64,000 bases of DNA from Nitrosotalea devaniterrae. GTDB taxonomy: Archaea > Thermoproteota > Nitrososphaeria > Nitrososphaerales > Nitrosopumilaceae. The position numbers were made by a program, and so were the translations under genes. Location: contig LN890280.1 in NCBI GenBank assembly GCA_900065925.1, positions 426,451-490,450 of the forward strand, in the 5' to 3' direction. The notes beneath the pieces were generated by a model. That model made no database searches, was not told the origin of the DNA, and saw nothing but the letters and a program-made list of their open reading frames with translations. Below are positions 7,164-15,981 of the stretch, piece by piece (position 1 is the first letter of the stretch; each line of letters opens with the position of its first letter).

Positions 7164-9339
7164 AATGCCTTTCAAGTTTTCAACTAGAGGACTTGGAGTA
7201 AAACTTGCTATTCCACTTTTGATTGTAATGCTATTTGTACCTACTACACTTTCAACTTTGAATGCATATGGACAAGTAGTTACAGTAGTGCCTTCTGGAA
7301 ATGGTCATTTGGGTATAGTGCAGACACAAGATTGTTTTGCACCGCTTACTACAATACTTGATGCAACTTATGCTGGACCTGTAGTTGTTGACTCGTATTG
7401 GGTTGATCAAGGAACATCTTCTGCTACTGATGTTACTAGTAATCCTGTGAAAAAAGAAATAGGTCCGGGAGAAGGACCATCTGTTTTTGCTGTAGTGTTT
7501 AACAATAGGGGAACAGCTTATTCAATAACTTCTATCACTGCTTTCCTTAACCTACCATCTGGATTCTCACCTACTGGGGAAAGCGCAAATCCTCAATTAC
7601 TCCAACATTACAATCAGGCATCAAGAGTTGCAACTACTCCGGCAATCGGAAACTATTATGGTACAGTAGCACCTGGAGCGTCATTTACTATGTATTTTAA
7701 CATAAATGTACTACCAACCGCAAAAGTAGGTACATTTGCAACAACAGCTGTTGCAAATTATGTTCAGGTAGGTGTAGTTGGACAACAATGTACTTCAGCA
7801 TTACTCAATGTACCACTTGTTCTTCCTGGAAAAGTAGTATTGGATGCATCTACTGTAATTTCTGATCTTGCACCTCAAAGTAAGGATTCAATTTCGATAG
7901 CAATTGAAAACAAGGGCTCTGCTGATGCAACAGGGGTAGTAGCAACAATTGTAAACCTTGGTAATTCTAAAGGTGGTACAGGAAGTAGTGGGAGTGGAGG
8001 GTCTGTTGTATTACAATCATCAACAACTCAAATTGTCAATCTTGGACCTAATACTTTCAATCTGGGAACAATCCCTGCAAAATCAAAAGCGGTGATAAGT
8101 ACAACGGTTTATCCGGGTACTGCTGCAAGTGGTTCCACTCAAGAAGTGCAACTTCAGATAGACTACCAAAATGCGTGGGGTAAGCTTTTGACCACTACAA
8201 TTAGTACCGGACTTGTAATAGCACCAAATCCAGCACAATCTCTTAGCTTATCATATCTTGGAAATACATCAACTCCTGTGATCACTGCATCTGCATTAGA
8301 TGATCTTAATTTTGCTGTTGCAAACAATAGTACTGATCCTATGTCAAATATCCTAATCTCACTTGTACCACAATCTACCTCGGTCTCTGTAGTTGGTCCA
8401 TCCACTTGGACAATAACAGATTTAGAACCAGGAGATAGACAGATACTCACAACCAAAGTATATGCGGCAAATACCTTGATCAATAGTCCGACCTCTTTTA
8501 CATTGACTGCAAATTATGTCTCAAAAGGACAAACACAAACAAACTCTCTTACACTGGGAACTTTTGTAGTTGGAGACATCAAACTCCAAATATATGGTTT
8601 AACTGCAAGTTCTGCTGGCGGAACTTCTAATCTTGTGGGTAACTTACTAAATCAAGGTAGTACAACTGCATTGTATACCACTGTACAACTTGCACCTTCA
8701 CAACTCACGAGTGCCATGAAAGCTGCACGACTTGCAAATTCTACAAATAACCAAACTGGACATTCATTTGGACAATCTGCACAAGGTGGAGACCAAGGAT
8801 TCCAGGGAGTACAAGGCACAGGCGGTCAAGGATTTCAAGGTGGACAGGGAGCTGGGGGCCAAGGATTCCAGGGAGGACAAGGAGGCGGAGGTCAAGGACG
8901 TTCTGGTCCGGGATTCCAAGGCGGTGGTGGCCAGAGAGGCTCGAGCTCAACTAATGGACCACAATTCATAGGAGATCTTTCGCCGGATTCACCAATTCCA
9001 ATCAATGTACCACTTAGACTTAATTCTCTACCGTCTGGAATGTATCAAGTAGCATTCAAGGTAGTGTATGCCGATGATTTGAAGAACTTTCACACTGTAA
9101 TATTAAACGGAACAGTTTTTGTTGCTAAAAGTGCACCAACCACTGCACCACAATCTGAATCTATACTTGATCAGATCCCTCTACCAGTAATTATTGGAAT
9201 CCCAATTGCGGTAGCAGTAGCAATTGCATTCATAATAAAAAGAAAAAGATCAGCAAAGAAAAAATTGAGTTTGTTAACACAGGGGGATACTGATATAGTC
9301 TCAATATTTGATGGCACTAAGAAGGAAAATGAATCCTAA
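7150..9339 (+). CDS. Large secreted, C-terminally anchored adaptor protein
   Basis: The 729-residue protein has a signal peptide ([13 protein letters not shown], ending near NAYGQ), several tandem beta-rich modules typical of COG1361/CARDB-like envelope proteins (repeated [15 protein letters not shown]-type blocks around residues 230-500), a Gly/Gln/Phe-rich repeat tract at about residues 537-600, one more beta segment and a C-terminal membrane helix ([18 protein letters not shown]) followed by RKR and a short cytoplasmic tail. It sits between the ATPase and the permease with overlaps on both sides, so it is probably their extracellular partner or substrate-capture arm (inference). Confidence 0.85.
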   Translation: MLSTRMPFKFSTRGLGVKLAIPLLIVMLFVPTTLSTLNAYGQVVTVVPSGNGHLGIVQTQDCFAPLTTILDATYAGPVVVDSYWVDQGTSSATDVTSNPVKKEIGPGEGPSVFAVVFNNRGTAYSITSITAFLNLPSGFSPTGESANPQLLQHYNQASRVATTPAIGNYYGTVAPGASFTMYFNINVLPTAKVGTFATTAVANYVQVGVVGQQCTSALLNVPLVLPGKVVLDASTVISDLAPQSKDSISIAIENKGSADATGVVATIVNLGNSKGGTGSSGSGGSVVLQSSTTQIVNLGPNTFNLGTIPAKSKAVISTTVYPGTAASGSTQEVQLQIDYQNAWGKLLTTTISTGLVIAPNPAQSLSLSYLGNTSTPVITASALDDLNFAVANNSTDPMSNILISLVPQSTSVSVVGPSTWTITDLEPGDRQILTTKVYAANTLINSPTSFTLTANYVSKGQTQTNSLTLGTFVVGDIKLQIYGLTASSAGGTSNLVGNLLNQGSTTALYTTVQLAPSQLTSAMKAARLANSTNNQTGHSFGQSAQGGDQGFQGVQGTGGQGFQGGQGAGGQGFQGGQGGGGQGRSGPGFQGGGGQRGSSSTNGPQFIGDLSPDSPIPINVPLRLNSLPSGMYQVAFKVVYADDLKNFHTVILNGTVFVAKSAPTTAPQSESILDQIPLPVIIGIPIAVAVAIAFIIKRKRSAKKKLSLLTQGDTDIVSIFDGTKKENES

Positions 9340-10570
9340 AGATCTTTTTTTATTGTCATTTGAAGCACTAGTTGATAGAAAAGTCAGAACACTACTTACA
9401 ATTCTGATGGTTGTACTTGGCAGCAGTCTTGTTGTAGTGTTAAACGGTTTGAGTGCCGGTCAATCCGCATTCTTGGAAAAACAACTCAATACATTGGCAG
9501 CAAATGTTCTTTTTGTAGGTAGTGGACAGCGTTCCCTTAGCTCATTTGCAACTTCCACCAGTAATTCAATAACAATTAATGATGTTATAGTACAAAAACT
9601 TAGGAGTCTTCCAAATGTGTCTGATGTCATACCAGAGTATACTGGTTCAGTACAAATGAATTCAGAAGGAAACACTCAACGCGCTTCAATCACTGCAATT
9701 GACCCTTCAAAATTACCTGTAGAGTTGCCAAATCTTGAATACGTTGATGGCTCAACAGTAAGTCCGGGCGATCGATCCGCTGCACTGGTGGGGGATACAA
9801 TAGTAAATCCTCCTGGGGCAGATAGTGCTTTTGTTGTGCTTGGTCAAACAATCAAGGCGACTGCAACCTATACTGATGCTGGAAAGCAAGTAACTGTAGT
9901 AAAGAATTTTGTAGTTACGGGAATTCTAAAACCGTCTGGCAATACGGGAATAGACCGTTCAATTATAGTAAATCTTGATGCTGGTAATCAATTATTGCAC
10001 AAGCAGAACCGATATGATCAGGTAATAATTGCTGCAACCACTCCTGAGGATGTTGATACAGTACAGCAGGAGATCACTGGCATGTTTGGAAAAACTCTTG
10101 GTGCTACAACTCCAAAGGCAATCATGGCAGTAAGACAACAAGCTGCAAGTGGAAATGCTGCTTTTATTCTCATGGTCGGAATCATTGCACTTGTTGTGGG
10201 AGCAGTTGGTATTGTTACAACGTTATACAATTCAGTTACAGAACGAATTAGAGAGATAGGTACCATGAAAGCAATTGGAGCTCAAAACATAACCATTCTT
10301 GCACTGTTTCTAGTAGAGGCCAGCTTGATTGGAGTGATAGGGGCTTCGCTTGGAACTGTAATAGGTATTGGTGGTGGATACATAATGAGTATCGCTACAA
10401 CTACTACTCCTACAGGCGGCGGTCCACCCATACATATACCACCAATCTTTGTTCCAATGGATTTGATTAAAGTCTGGTTGCTTTCTCTTACACTAAGTGT
10501 TTTGGCTGGAATGTATCCTGCATGGAAGGCATCAAAACTGTCTCCAATGGTAGCATTAAGAAGAGAATAG
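9329..10570 (+). CDS. ABC transporter permease, MacB/FtsX family
   Basis: A 413-residue permease with the MacB layout: a cytosolic N-terminus (FEALVDRKVRTLLTILM), first membrane helix, a periplasmic-type MacB core domain of about 220 residues with Ser/Thr-rich loops, then three membrane helices containing TERIREIGTMKAIGA and a final MYPAWKASKLSPMVALRRE, the family's diagnostic end. ATG 9329 follows GAAGGA and overlaps the adaptor gene by 11 bp; TTG 9308 or ATG 9311 would be longer. In MacB systems this subunit transmits ATPase strokes to an external partner, here the preceding secreted protein. Confidence 0.93.
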   Translation: MNPKDLFLLSFEALVDRKVRTLLTILMVVLGSSLVVVLNGLSAGQSAFLEKQLNTLAANVLFVGSGQRSLSSFATSTSNSITINDVIVQKLRSLPNVSDVIPEYTGSVQMNSEGNTQRASITAIDPSKLPVELPNLEYVDGSTVSPGDRSAALVGDTIVNPPGADSAFVVLGQTIKATATYTDAGKQVTVVKNFVVTGILKPSGNTGIDRSIIVNLDAGNQLLHKQNRYDQVIIAATTPEDVDTVQQEITGMFGKTLGATTPKAIMAVRQQAASGNAAFILMVGIIALVVGAVGIVTTLYNSVTERIREIGTMKAIGAQNITILALFLVEASLIGVIGASLGTVIGIGGGYIMSIATTTTPTGGGPPIHIPPIFVPMDLIKVWLLSLTLSVLAGMYPAWKASKLSPMVALRRE

Positions 10571-10731
10571 ATTATCTCAAAGTACAAAATAATTTTAATT
10601 TCTTTTTTGATATTAATGTATGGTCCGGAAACAAGAATGCCAATTCCTCATGTAGTTAGAAAAACCTTGCAGTAGAATCCCCCACAGTTTTATATTTTTG
10701 AAATATTGGTTGATAAAATAAAATATTACTT

Positions 10732-10857
10732 CTATCCTGAAATCATTGGAACTACAGTCTTTACCGTCATCTGTGCTGCAGCAGAAAATATGTCGCCTGA
10801 AAATGGGACTATTAGCATCATTATGTAGGCCGCAAGCATACTACATTCTCTGTTCAT
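10732..10857 (-). CDS. 41-aa hydrophobic peptide behind operator D
   Basis: ATG 10857 opens 41 codons ending at 10732: a short N-terminus (MNREC), a hydrophobic stretch (SMLAAYIMMLIVPF) and a polar tail (SAAAQMTVKTVVPMISG). It looks like a small exported or membrane peptide. Support is mostly from the promoter: a TATA box (TTATAAAC, centre near 10882) lies 25 bp upstream and operator D ends 38 bp upstream, the same geometry as at the other three operator genes. No homologue is recognised. Confidence 0.55.
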   Translation of the reverse strand: MNRECSMLAAYIMMLIVPFSGDIFSAAAQMTVKTVVPMISG

Positions 10858-10895
10858 ATGGTATAGTATACATTTTTGTTTATAATGGATTGTGC

Positions 10896-10917
10896 AACCA
10901 TGTTCAGTAACATGGTT
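10896..10917 (-). promoter_or_regulatory. Operator-like paired box, site D
   Basis: AACCATGTT and AACATGGTT separated by 4 bp; the two boxes are exact reverse complements, so this copy is a perfect inverted repeat. On the minus strand it precedes a TATA box and ATG 10857 with the same spacing as sites A-C. Confidence 0.65.
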
Positions 10918-11014
10918 AACAGTGATCTTTTCAAATTCTATACATTCCTTCAAGTTGGAAAGATTTGACATGTCTTCTAGGTGAAATCTAGTTTGCAGAT
11001 ATTAAAATACGGAT

Positions 11015-12208
11015 TTATGTAGCGCTAAAGTCTTTGGTCCAGTTTGAATATTCTTCAATCATTCCGGCATTGACACTGGGTCTTCTTTTCTTGATTGTCT
11101 TTCTGAAATCATCAATGGTCACATCACGTAATTGTACGCGTGTAAGATCTTTATTTCCACTAGATTCTGCTGAGCTGAAAAACTCGTCTATTACAGATAA
11201 CTGGACTGATTGACAAATGTCTCGTATGTCACTTGCACTATATCCTTCTATTAGTTGTGCAAGCTGAGCTGCATTAACAGAAGAATCTTTTTTCAATTTT
11301 GATAAATATGATGAAAATAAACTTACTCTGGTCTCCAACGATGGTAACGGTATGTAAATTCTCTTTGAAAATCTCCTGAGAAATGCCCAATCTAATTTCC
11401 AAGGTTTGTTTGTTGCTGCTATGACATATGTTTGAAGATTTTTTCCTTTGTCATTTACTCCATCCATCTCTGTGAGAAATTGGTTTTTCACTCTGATTTC
11501 TCCTCCGTTTTCATTCTGTGAATTTCCAAGGAGAGAATCTACTTCATCTATTAGCATGATTACTGGCACGTTTTCTTTTTTGGACGAATCACGTGCCATA
11601 TGGAATAACTGGGATACATTTTTTTCGGCATCGCCTAACCATTTGCTCATCATTGATGCTGCATCTACGTTTATGAAATACCCATTAATCTCGCTTGCAG
11701 TTGCTGCGGCAAGCATTGTCTTACCGCATCCTGGGGGTCCATACAAAAGAATTCCTCGTGGCCAACCCAATGTAAAAAGTTCTGGTTTTTTAGCAGGATA
11801 TACAATAGATTCACGTAGTGCAGTCTTTACCTCTTCTAATCCTATTACTTCTTTCCAGCTAACGTTTGGTTTTTCTTTTATAATCATATTTTCAATATTG
11901 CTACTGATAGTTTGATTGGAACTGCTGGCATGAATTGATGCCCCGGGCTGATTATTGTCGTTTTGAGAATGATAGCCATCAGGTGAATTCTGTAATTCGC
12001 TTATTCTTTTCTTGTATTGATAACAATGTTGTTCATAAACTGCATTCAAGGTATTATCAGGAAATAACTGGATTAATTTTACTAGAGCGTCTATTGCTCT
12101 TTGATAACTGGTGATTGCCGAATTTCTGTCGCCCTGGCCGTCTTGTCTTATTGCTTCTGCCGCAAACTTTCCTGCTACTCCTTCTAGTGCTAGCGCTGCA
12201 GAACTCAT
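11015..12208 (-). CDS. cdvC: CdvC, Vps4-type AAA+ ATPase
   Basis: The 397-residue protein has an N-terminal MIT-like three-helix domain (residues about 5-72, NSAITSYQRAIDALVKLIQL), a low-complexity linker (75-105) and an AAA+ domain with Walker A GPPGCGKT (157-164), Walker B IMLIDEVDS (DE 221-222), sensor 1 AATNKP and an arginine-finger region LRRFSKRIYIPLP. This is the CdvC/Vps4 layout: the ATPase that remodels CdvB/ESCRT-III filaments in archaeal cell division. cdvA and cdvB are not in the window; in Thaumarchaeota the cdv genes are dispersed. Confidence 0.9.
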   Translation of the reverse strand: MSSAALALEGVAGKFAAEAIRQDGQGDRNSAITSYQRAIDALVKLIQLFPDNTLNAVYEQHCYQYKKRISELQNSPDGYHSQNDNNQPGASIHASSSNQTISSNIENMIIKEKPNVSWKEVIGLEEVKTALRESIVYPAKKPELFTLGWPRGILLYGPPGCGKTMLAAATASEINGYFINVDAASMMSKWLGDAEKNVSQLFHMARDSSKKENVPVIMLIDEVDSLLGNSQNENGGEIRVKNQFLTEMDGVNDKGKNLQTYVIAATNKPWKLDWAFLRRFSKRIYIPLPSLETRVSLFSSYLSKLKKDSSVNAAQLAQLIEGYSASDIRDICQSVQLSVIDEFFSSAESSGNKDLTRVQLRDVTIDDFRKTIKKRRPSVNAGMIEEYSNWTKDFSAT

Positions 12209-12407
12209 GAGACCATACCATGTGGTATTCTATGATTTTCAAGGTATTGTATACTGTAAAACCATACAATTCGATTAGTTAAATTAATTAAAGTATTTTC
12301 AATGCAACTACTGTTTTTGTTTTATTTGTCTAACACACTATGAGAATCAAACATGATCTGTCATACCTATTATAATACCGACTATGGTATAGTAAGAGGA
12401 ACGAGAT

Positions 12408-13742
12408 TTGGAACCGCTTGAATTTTGTGATGTTTGTTTTCAGAGGGGAAAACCTAATCTCTGTGAAACATATCGGAATACGTTTACCAAAATCGTTTCA
12501 TTACAATTTTCACAGAAATCCCGATTAGACAGGATCCTCAACAATTTGGAGATACGACCGCGTTCTGTTGACAAACGCTGGACATTGATAGTAGGTGCAG
12601 AGAAACGCAAGGAATTTCTTGATTCGCTGTGGGGTGTAAATGTCACAGTGCATACGCTAGAAGATCATGTCAAGGTCATAACAAGACTCTACAAACCCGA
12701 AGTGAGAAAACTTGGAGCCAAGGAACAAGTTGAACTTCCAAGCAAGGAATCATGGGAGGAGTTTGATCCAAAAACTCGAGACTGGATTCCCATCAAAGTT
12801 GATACAAAAAAAGAAAAATTCTATGCTCAAGTAAACTTGGGAAATGTACTCAAGTGTTCGAGTTTTGAAGGCACAGCCTATTTCCGTACTTACATGAATG
12901 CTGATGTCACTATGCTTGCCCCTATGGAAAAGCGTGCAGTATACAATATTGTATCTACCATCTCTGAGCCAATAACAGCTGTTTGGAAATCCGACGGTAA
13001 GGATCAATACGGATTCATCGAGCATGATCAATTGCCAAATGTCCCTGATGAAATTTTCAATGTTCTACGAAGATTGGCAACTGTAGACAAACGAATTCCT
13101 GATACGATGATATTTGAAAATGGTGATTTTGAATTGGTACAGACAGTTCTAGGCTGCATAAAAATTGAGCTTACAAAATCTTCTGAGACCATAACTACTC
13201 TGACAGAAAAAAAATCTGATGTACCACTAGAAATTAATGAAATGCAAAAAGAACGCCTGCAAGTTATGCTTGATATTGTTAAAGAAATGGGTGGAAAAAT
13301 CGAGACTGAAAAAGATGCTCTTGTCATATCTGGAACACGTGGATTGGTAAAAGTTGCCTTTGTAGACAGTGACAAAAGCGCGCAAGATGGCAACATGATG
13401 AGAATATCTGTATCTGCACTTGAAGATCCACCAAGATTTGCAGAAATCTTGTCTATGATCAAGAAAAGATTAGGTCTTCTTGATTTGCCACTTGAAAATA
13501 TGTTGAGTCAACACTGGCCAATTATTTCAGACAATGACTTACAATATGTTATCCATACTGCAATCTCATGGTGGTCTAACAATCCTGTATTGGCTACAAA
13601 AATAATTGGTGATGCGGACAAGTTTGCCAAAGTAAAAGAATGGAACACAAAAATCAAGGAGGGAAAGATTCGCTCTACACTTGATACTATAACACTTGGA
13701 AAGATAATCAAACAAAAAGAATCAAATCAAATTATAAAATAA
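12408..13742 (+). CDS. Conserved thaumarchaeal-type protein of unknown function
   Basis: The 444-residue soluble protein starts at TTG 12408, about 35 bp after TATTATAATACC and just after AAGAGG. An N-terminal C-x2-C (FCDVCF) is not matched by a clear second pair. The rest is alternating alpha/beta with no membrane helix; a C-terminal Lys-rich end follows a W-rich helix (HTAISWWSNNP). I do not recognise a domain. It is divergent from cdvC and convergent with a thymidylate kinase gene 5 bp away. Confidence 0.75.
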   Translation: MEPLEFCDVCFQRGKPNLCETYRNTFTKIVSLQFSQKSRLDRILNNLEIRPRSVDKRWTLIVGAEKRKEFLDSLWGVNVTVHTLEDHVKVITRLYKPEVRKLGAKEQVELPSKESWEEFDPKTRDWIPIKVDTKKEKFYAQVNLGNVLKCSSFEGTAYFRTYMNADVTMLAPMEKRAVYNIVSTISEPITAVWKSDGKDQYGFIEHDQLPNVPDEIFNVLRRLATVDKRIPDTMIFENGDFELVQTVLGCIKIELTKSSETITTLTEKKSDVPLEINEMQKERLQVMLDIVKEMGGKIETEKDALVISGTRGLVKVAFVDSDKSAQDGNMMRISVSALEDPPRFAEILSMIKKRLGLLDLPLENMLSQHWPIISDNDLQYVIHTAISWWSNNPVLATKIIGDADKFAKVKEWNTKIKEGKIRSTLDTITLGKIIKQKESNQIIK

Positions 13743-13747
13743 GTTGT

Positions 13748-14479
13748 CTATTGATTACCTACACGTTGAAGAAAACCGTCTATTCTTTTTTGCAGGTCAT
13801 TGTGAATCTCTGGCATCGATCTGTTGCCATTGATGGGTATTAGGCCATATTTTTTTTGCATTGCATGAAACTCTTGTGAAATTCTTTTCTGGTATATCAA
13901 AAATGATTCATACATGTCCTCTGATAGACCAATGTCAGCACCTGATTCATAGTGGTCTAACGTGGAATTTTTCTGAAAGACTCTGTGTATCAGTACTGAT
14001 GGCTCTACGTCAAGATAAAATACAATGTCTGGTTTTATGGCAAATCCATACAGGTTGTGACACCATGTTCTATCCAGGCCTCTTACCAAATTTCTTGCGA
14101 TGAGTGTGTAAATGTACCTGTCTGCAAGTACAATGTATCCTGCTTGTAATGCCGGTATTATTTTGTACTCGAATTGATCTGCAAAATCTGCTGCATAGTA
14201 TAATGCTAGTGTTTTTCTTCCTAGATTGTAGTCTCTTTTTGCTTCAAGTATGCCCCTACCAACAAGTTCTGATCTCTTCAGTCCGGTGTTTAATACAGCA
14301 TGTCCATCTGCTTCAAGTCTTGTAGTAATTTCTTGGATTTGTGTACTACGGCCTGATGCATCTGGACCTTCTATTACTATGAGTCTTCCCTTGATTTCTA
14401 TGTCTTGCAAATTTTTAATTCCATGACCATAAAACTCCACTGTTCTCTTTCCAAGATCTTTGTATTTTGCACGTGTCAT
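13748..14479 (-). CDS. Thymidylate kinase-like protein with altered P-loop
   Basis: This 243-residue TMPK-fold protein has the P-loop VIEGPDASGRST, in which the phosphate-binding lysine (GKS/T) is arginine. The substrate-side motif LADRYIYTLIARN (DRY) and the late YESGADIGLSEDMYESF block, shared with its neighbour, are intact. An extra N-terminal stretch of about 30 residues (YKDLGKRTVEFYGHGIKN) precedes the domain. It is encoded 1 bp after a second, canonical TMPK. The Arg change may lower catalysis or make it a regulatory or partner subunit (inference). Confidence 0.85.
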   Translation of the reverse strand: MTRAKYKDLGKRTVEFYGHGIKNLQDIEIKGRLIVIEGPDASGRSTQIQEITTRLEADGHAVLNTGLKRSELVGRGILEAKRDYNLGRKTLALYYAADFADQFEYKIIPALQAGYIVLADRYIYTLIARNLVRGLDRTWCHNLYGFAIKPDIVFYLDVEPSVLIHRVFQKNSTLDHYESGADIGLSEDMYESFLIYQKRISQEFHAMQKKYGLIPINGNRSMPEIHNDLQKRIDGFLQRVGNQ

Positions 14480-14480
14480 T

Positions 14481-15155
14481 TTATCGTCTAGTCCTTGCCT
14501 TTGTTTGATGACCTTCTAGTAGGGGCATGATCTTTTTTCTTACAATATTTTGTTGTTCTTCAATGTTCAGTGTTCCATCAATTACTGTAAACCCCTCGCT
14601 TTCTGCAAGAGAATCATACTGTTCAATTATTCTTCCCTGGAAAATTCTATAGCTTTCATACTGGTCATTGCTCAAATTCATGTCCATACCAGCTTCGTAA
14701 TACTTTAGCTTGGGTCTACCTATCAAAATTCTATCAACTGCAATGTCTACTGGAACTTTAAAATAAAATGCTACATCTGGTTTTATTGCAAAATCATAAA
14801 CCTTCTTGACCCATTCTGGGTTGCAACCTCTCACTATATCTCTTGCAAATGCAGTATACACATATCTGTCTGCTAGCACAAAATGTCCAGCTCTTAGCAA
14901 TGGAGAAATGTTTCTTTCATATCTATCTGCAAAATCTGTAGCATGCAATAAACTAAAAGTAGTTGGAGTGAGCAATCCTTTCTTCTTTCCTTTAGACGTG
15001 ATCTCCTTTACCATCTCCGAAGAATTCCATTCTGATCTGAAAACACTGACACCTTTGTATGCTAGCCATTTTTCTAAAAGATGAATCTGTGTTGATTTAC
15101 CTGAGCCATCTATGCCTTCTACAATGATGAGTTTTCCTCTGGGTTCTGCCTTCAT
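14481..15155 (-). CDS. tmk: Thymidylate kinase
   Basis: A 224-residue dTMP kinase (dTMP to dTDP) with canonical P-loop VEGIDGSGKST, DR-box LADRYVYTAFARD and the lid region RPKLKYYEAGMDMNLS. Length and layout are normal. It is the first gene of a two-gene unit with the altered paralogue downstream. A TMPK with normal catalytic residues makes this the likely housekeeping enzyme of the pair. Confidence 0.88.
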   Translation of the reverse strand: MKAEPRGKLIIVEGIDGSGKSTQIHLLEKWLAYKGVSVFRSEWNSSEMVKEITSKGKKKGLLTPTTFSLLHATDFADRYERNISPLLRAGHFVLADRYVYTAFARDIVRGCNPEWVKKVYDFAIKPDVAFYFKVPVDIAVDRILIGRPKLKYYEAGMDMNLSNDQYESYRIFQGRIIEQYDSLAESEGFTVIDGTLNIEEQQNIVRKKIMPLLEGHQTKARTRR

Positions 15156-15254
15156 ATTAGATCACTCTTTGATGTCAAGGCAATTTTAGGTTTTATCGAT
15201 GACACTACTAACTTGTCTCACGTGTCAATGATTTTGTAAAAGTAATGACTGTGA

Positions 15255-15305
15255 TCTATATAGTAAATGTAACTCTATGAAATATTAGAAATCATGGTCG
15301 AATTT
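15255..15305 (+). promoter_or_regulatory. TCTATATAG element and repeated leader sequence upstream of sixA
   Basis: TCTATATAGT at 15255-15264, followed after 12 bp by CTATGAAA and then AGAAATCATGGTCGAA ending near 15302. The same order recurs upstream of pstC (21167-21215). sixA seems to have its own TATA (TCATAAATG near 15367-15375, about 26 bp before its ATG), so this element may serve an additional transcript running into sixA. Confidence 0.5.
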
Positions 15306-15396
15306 TAGATATCTCATCATTTCAAACTCGAGTGAATGGTATGTCAGATCACGTCTTGTGTAACTCATAAATGCCTGAAAAATTGGTGACTGATCA

Positions 15397-15888
15397 ATGG
15401 ATTTGCTAGTTTTACGACATGGTGAGGCTGGGAGGGGATCTGCTTTACCTGGGGATTCCAAGAGATCCCTTACTGCAGAAGGAAAACAAGAGGTTGCAGA
15501 TCTATCCAATGGCATAAAATCATTGGATGTGAAACTCGATATAGTTTATACCAGTCCGCTCTTGAGAGCCAAGCAAACTGCGGAAATTGTGGCAAAATCT
15601 CTGAAATACAAAGGCAAAATTGAAGAACTTGATTCGCTAAAACCTGAGGGAAACAAGTTAGAATTTTACTCTACACTGTCTAAATTAAAACAGGATTCTA
15701 TAGTGCTTGTAGTAGGTCATGAGCCATATCTAAGTGAAATGATAGGTGAAGCAATATCTCAATCAGGTTGTAGAATAAATCTAAAGAAAGCAGGATTGGC
15801 AAGGATAAAAGTAATCTCGACTCTTCCTAAAATCAAGGGAGAATTAAGATGGCTACTCACTCCAAAACACTTGAAAAAAATTGTATAG
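15397..15888 (+). CDS. sixA: SixA-type phosphohistidine phosphatase
   Basis: A 163-residue histidine phosphatase with the catalytic LLVLRHGEA (H8) near the start, the conserved YTSPLLRAKQTAE block and the second histidine H108 in VVGHEPYLSEM. SixA enzymes remove phosphate from phosphohistidine or small phosphorylated metabolites. Position at the head of a phosphate/polyphosphate island next to ppx hints at a role in phosphate signalling or polyphosphate turnover, which is inference. ATG 15397 fits a leaderless start with TCATAAATG 26 bp upstream. Confidence 0.92.
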   Translation: MDLLVLRHGEAGRGSALPGDSKRSLTAEGKQEVADLSNGIKSLDVKLDIVYTSPLLRAKQTAEIVAKSLKYKGKIEELDSLKPEGNKLEFYSTLSKLKQDSIVLVVGHEPYLSEMIGEAISQSGCRINLKKAGLARIKVISTLPKIKGELRWLLTPKHLKKIV

Positions 15889-15981
15889 TATTATGTTCTC
15901 TATGTTTTTCATTTAGTAAAAAAATGTAAATCAGAAGTAGATTAATAGTAACATGATGAATCTCAAGCGGGTAATGTTTAT

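Noticed and set aside
8732-8971. Charged frame in the Gly/Gln repeat tract of the adaptor gene
   Set aside because: It is the same repetitive DNA read in another frame; the adaptor frame is continuous and domain-bearing.
11448-11915. 155-codon plus-strand frame within cdvC
   Set aside because: Lies antisense to the AAA+ domain, whose motifs are intact; no promoter or homology support.
15285-15515. Minus-strand frame over the sixA start
   Set aside because: Antisense to the catalytic RHG region of sixA and to the leader element; no support of its own.
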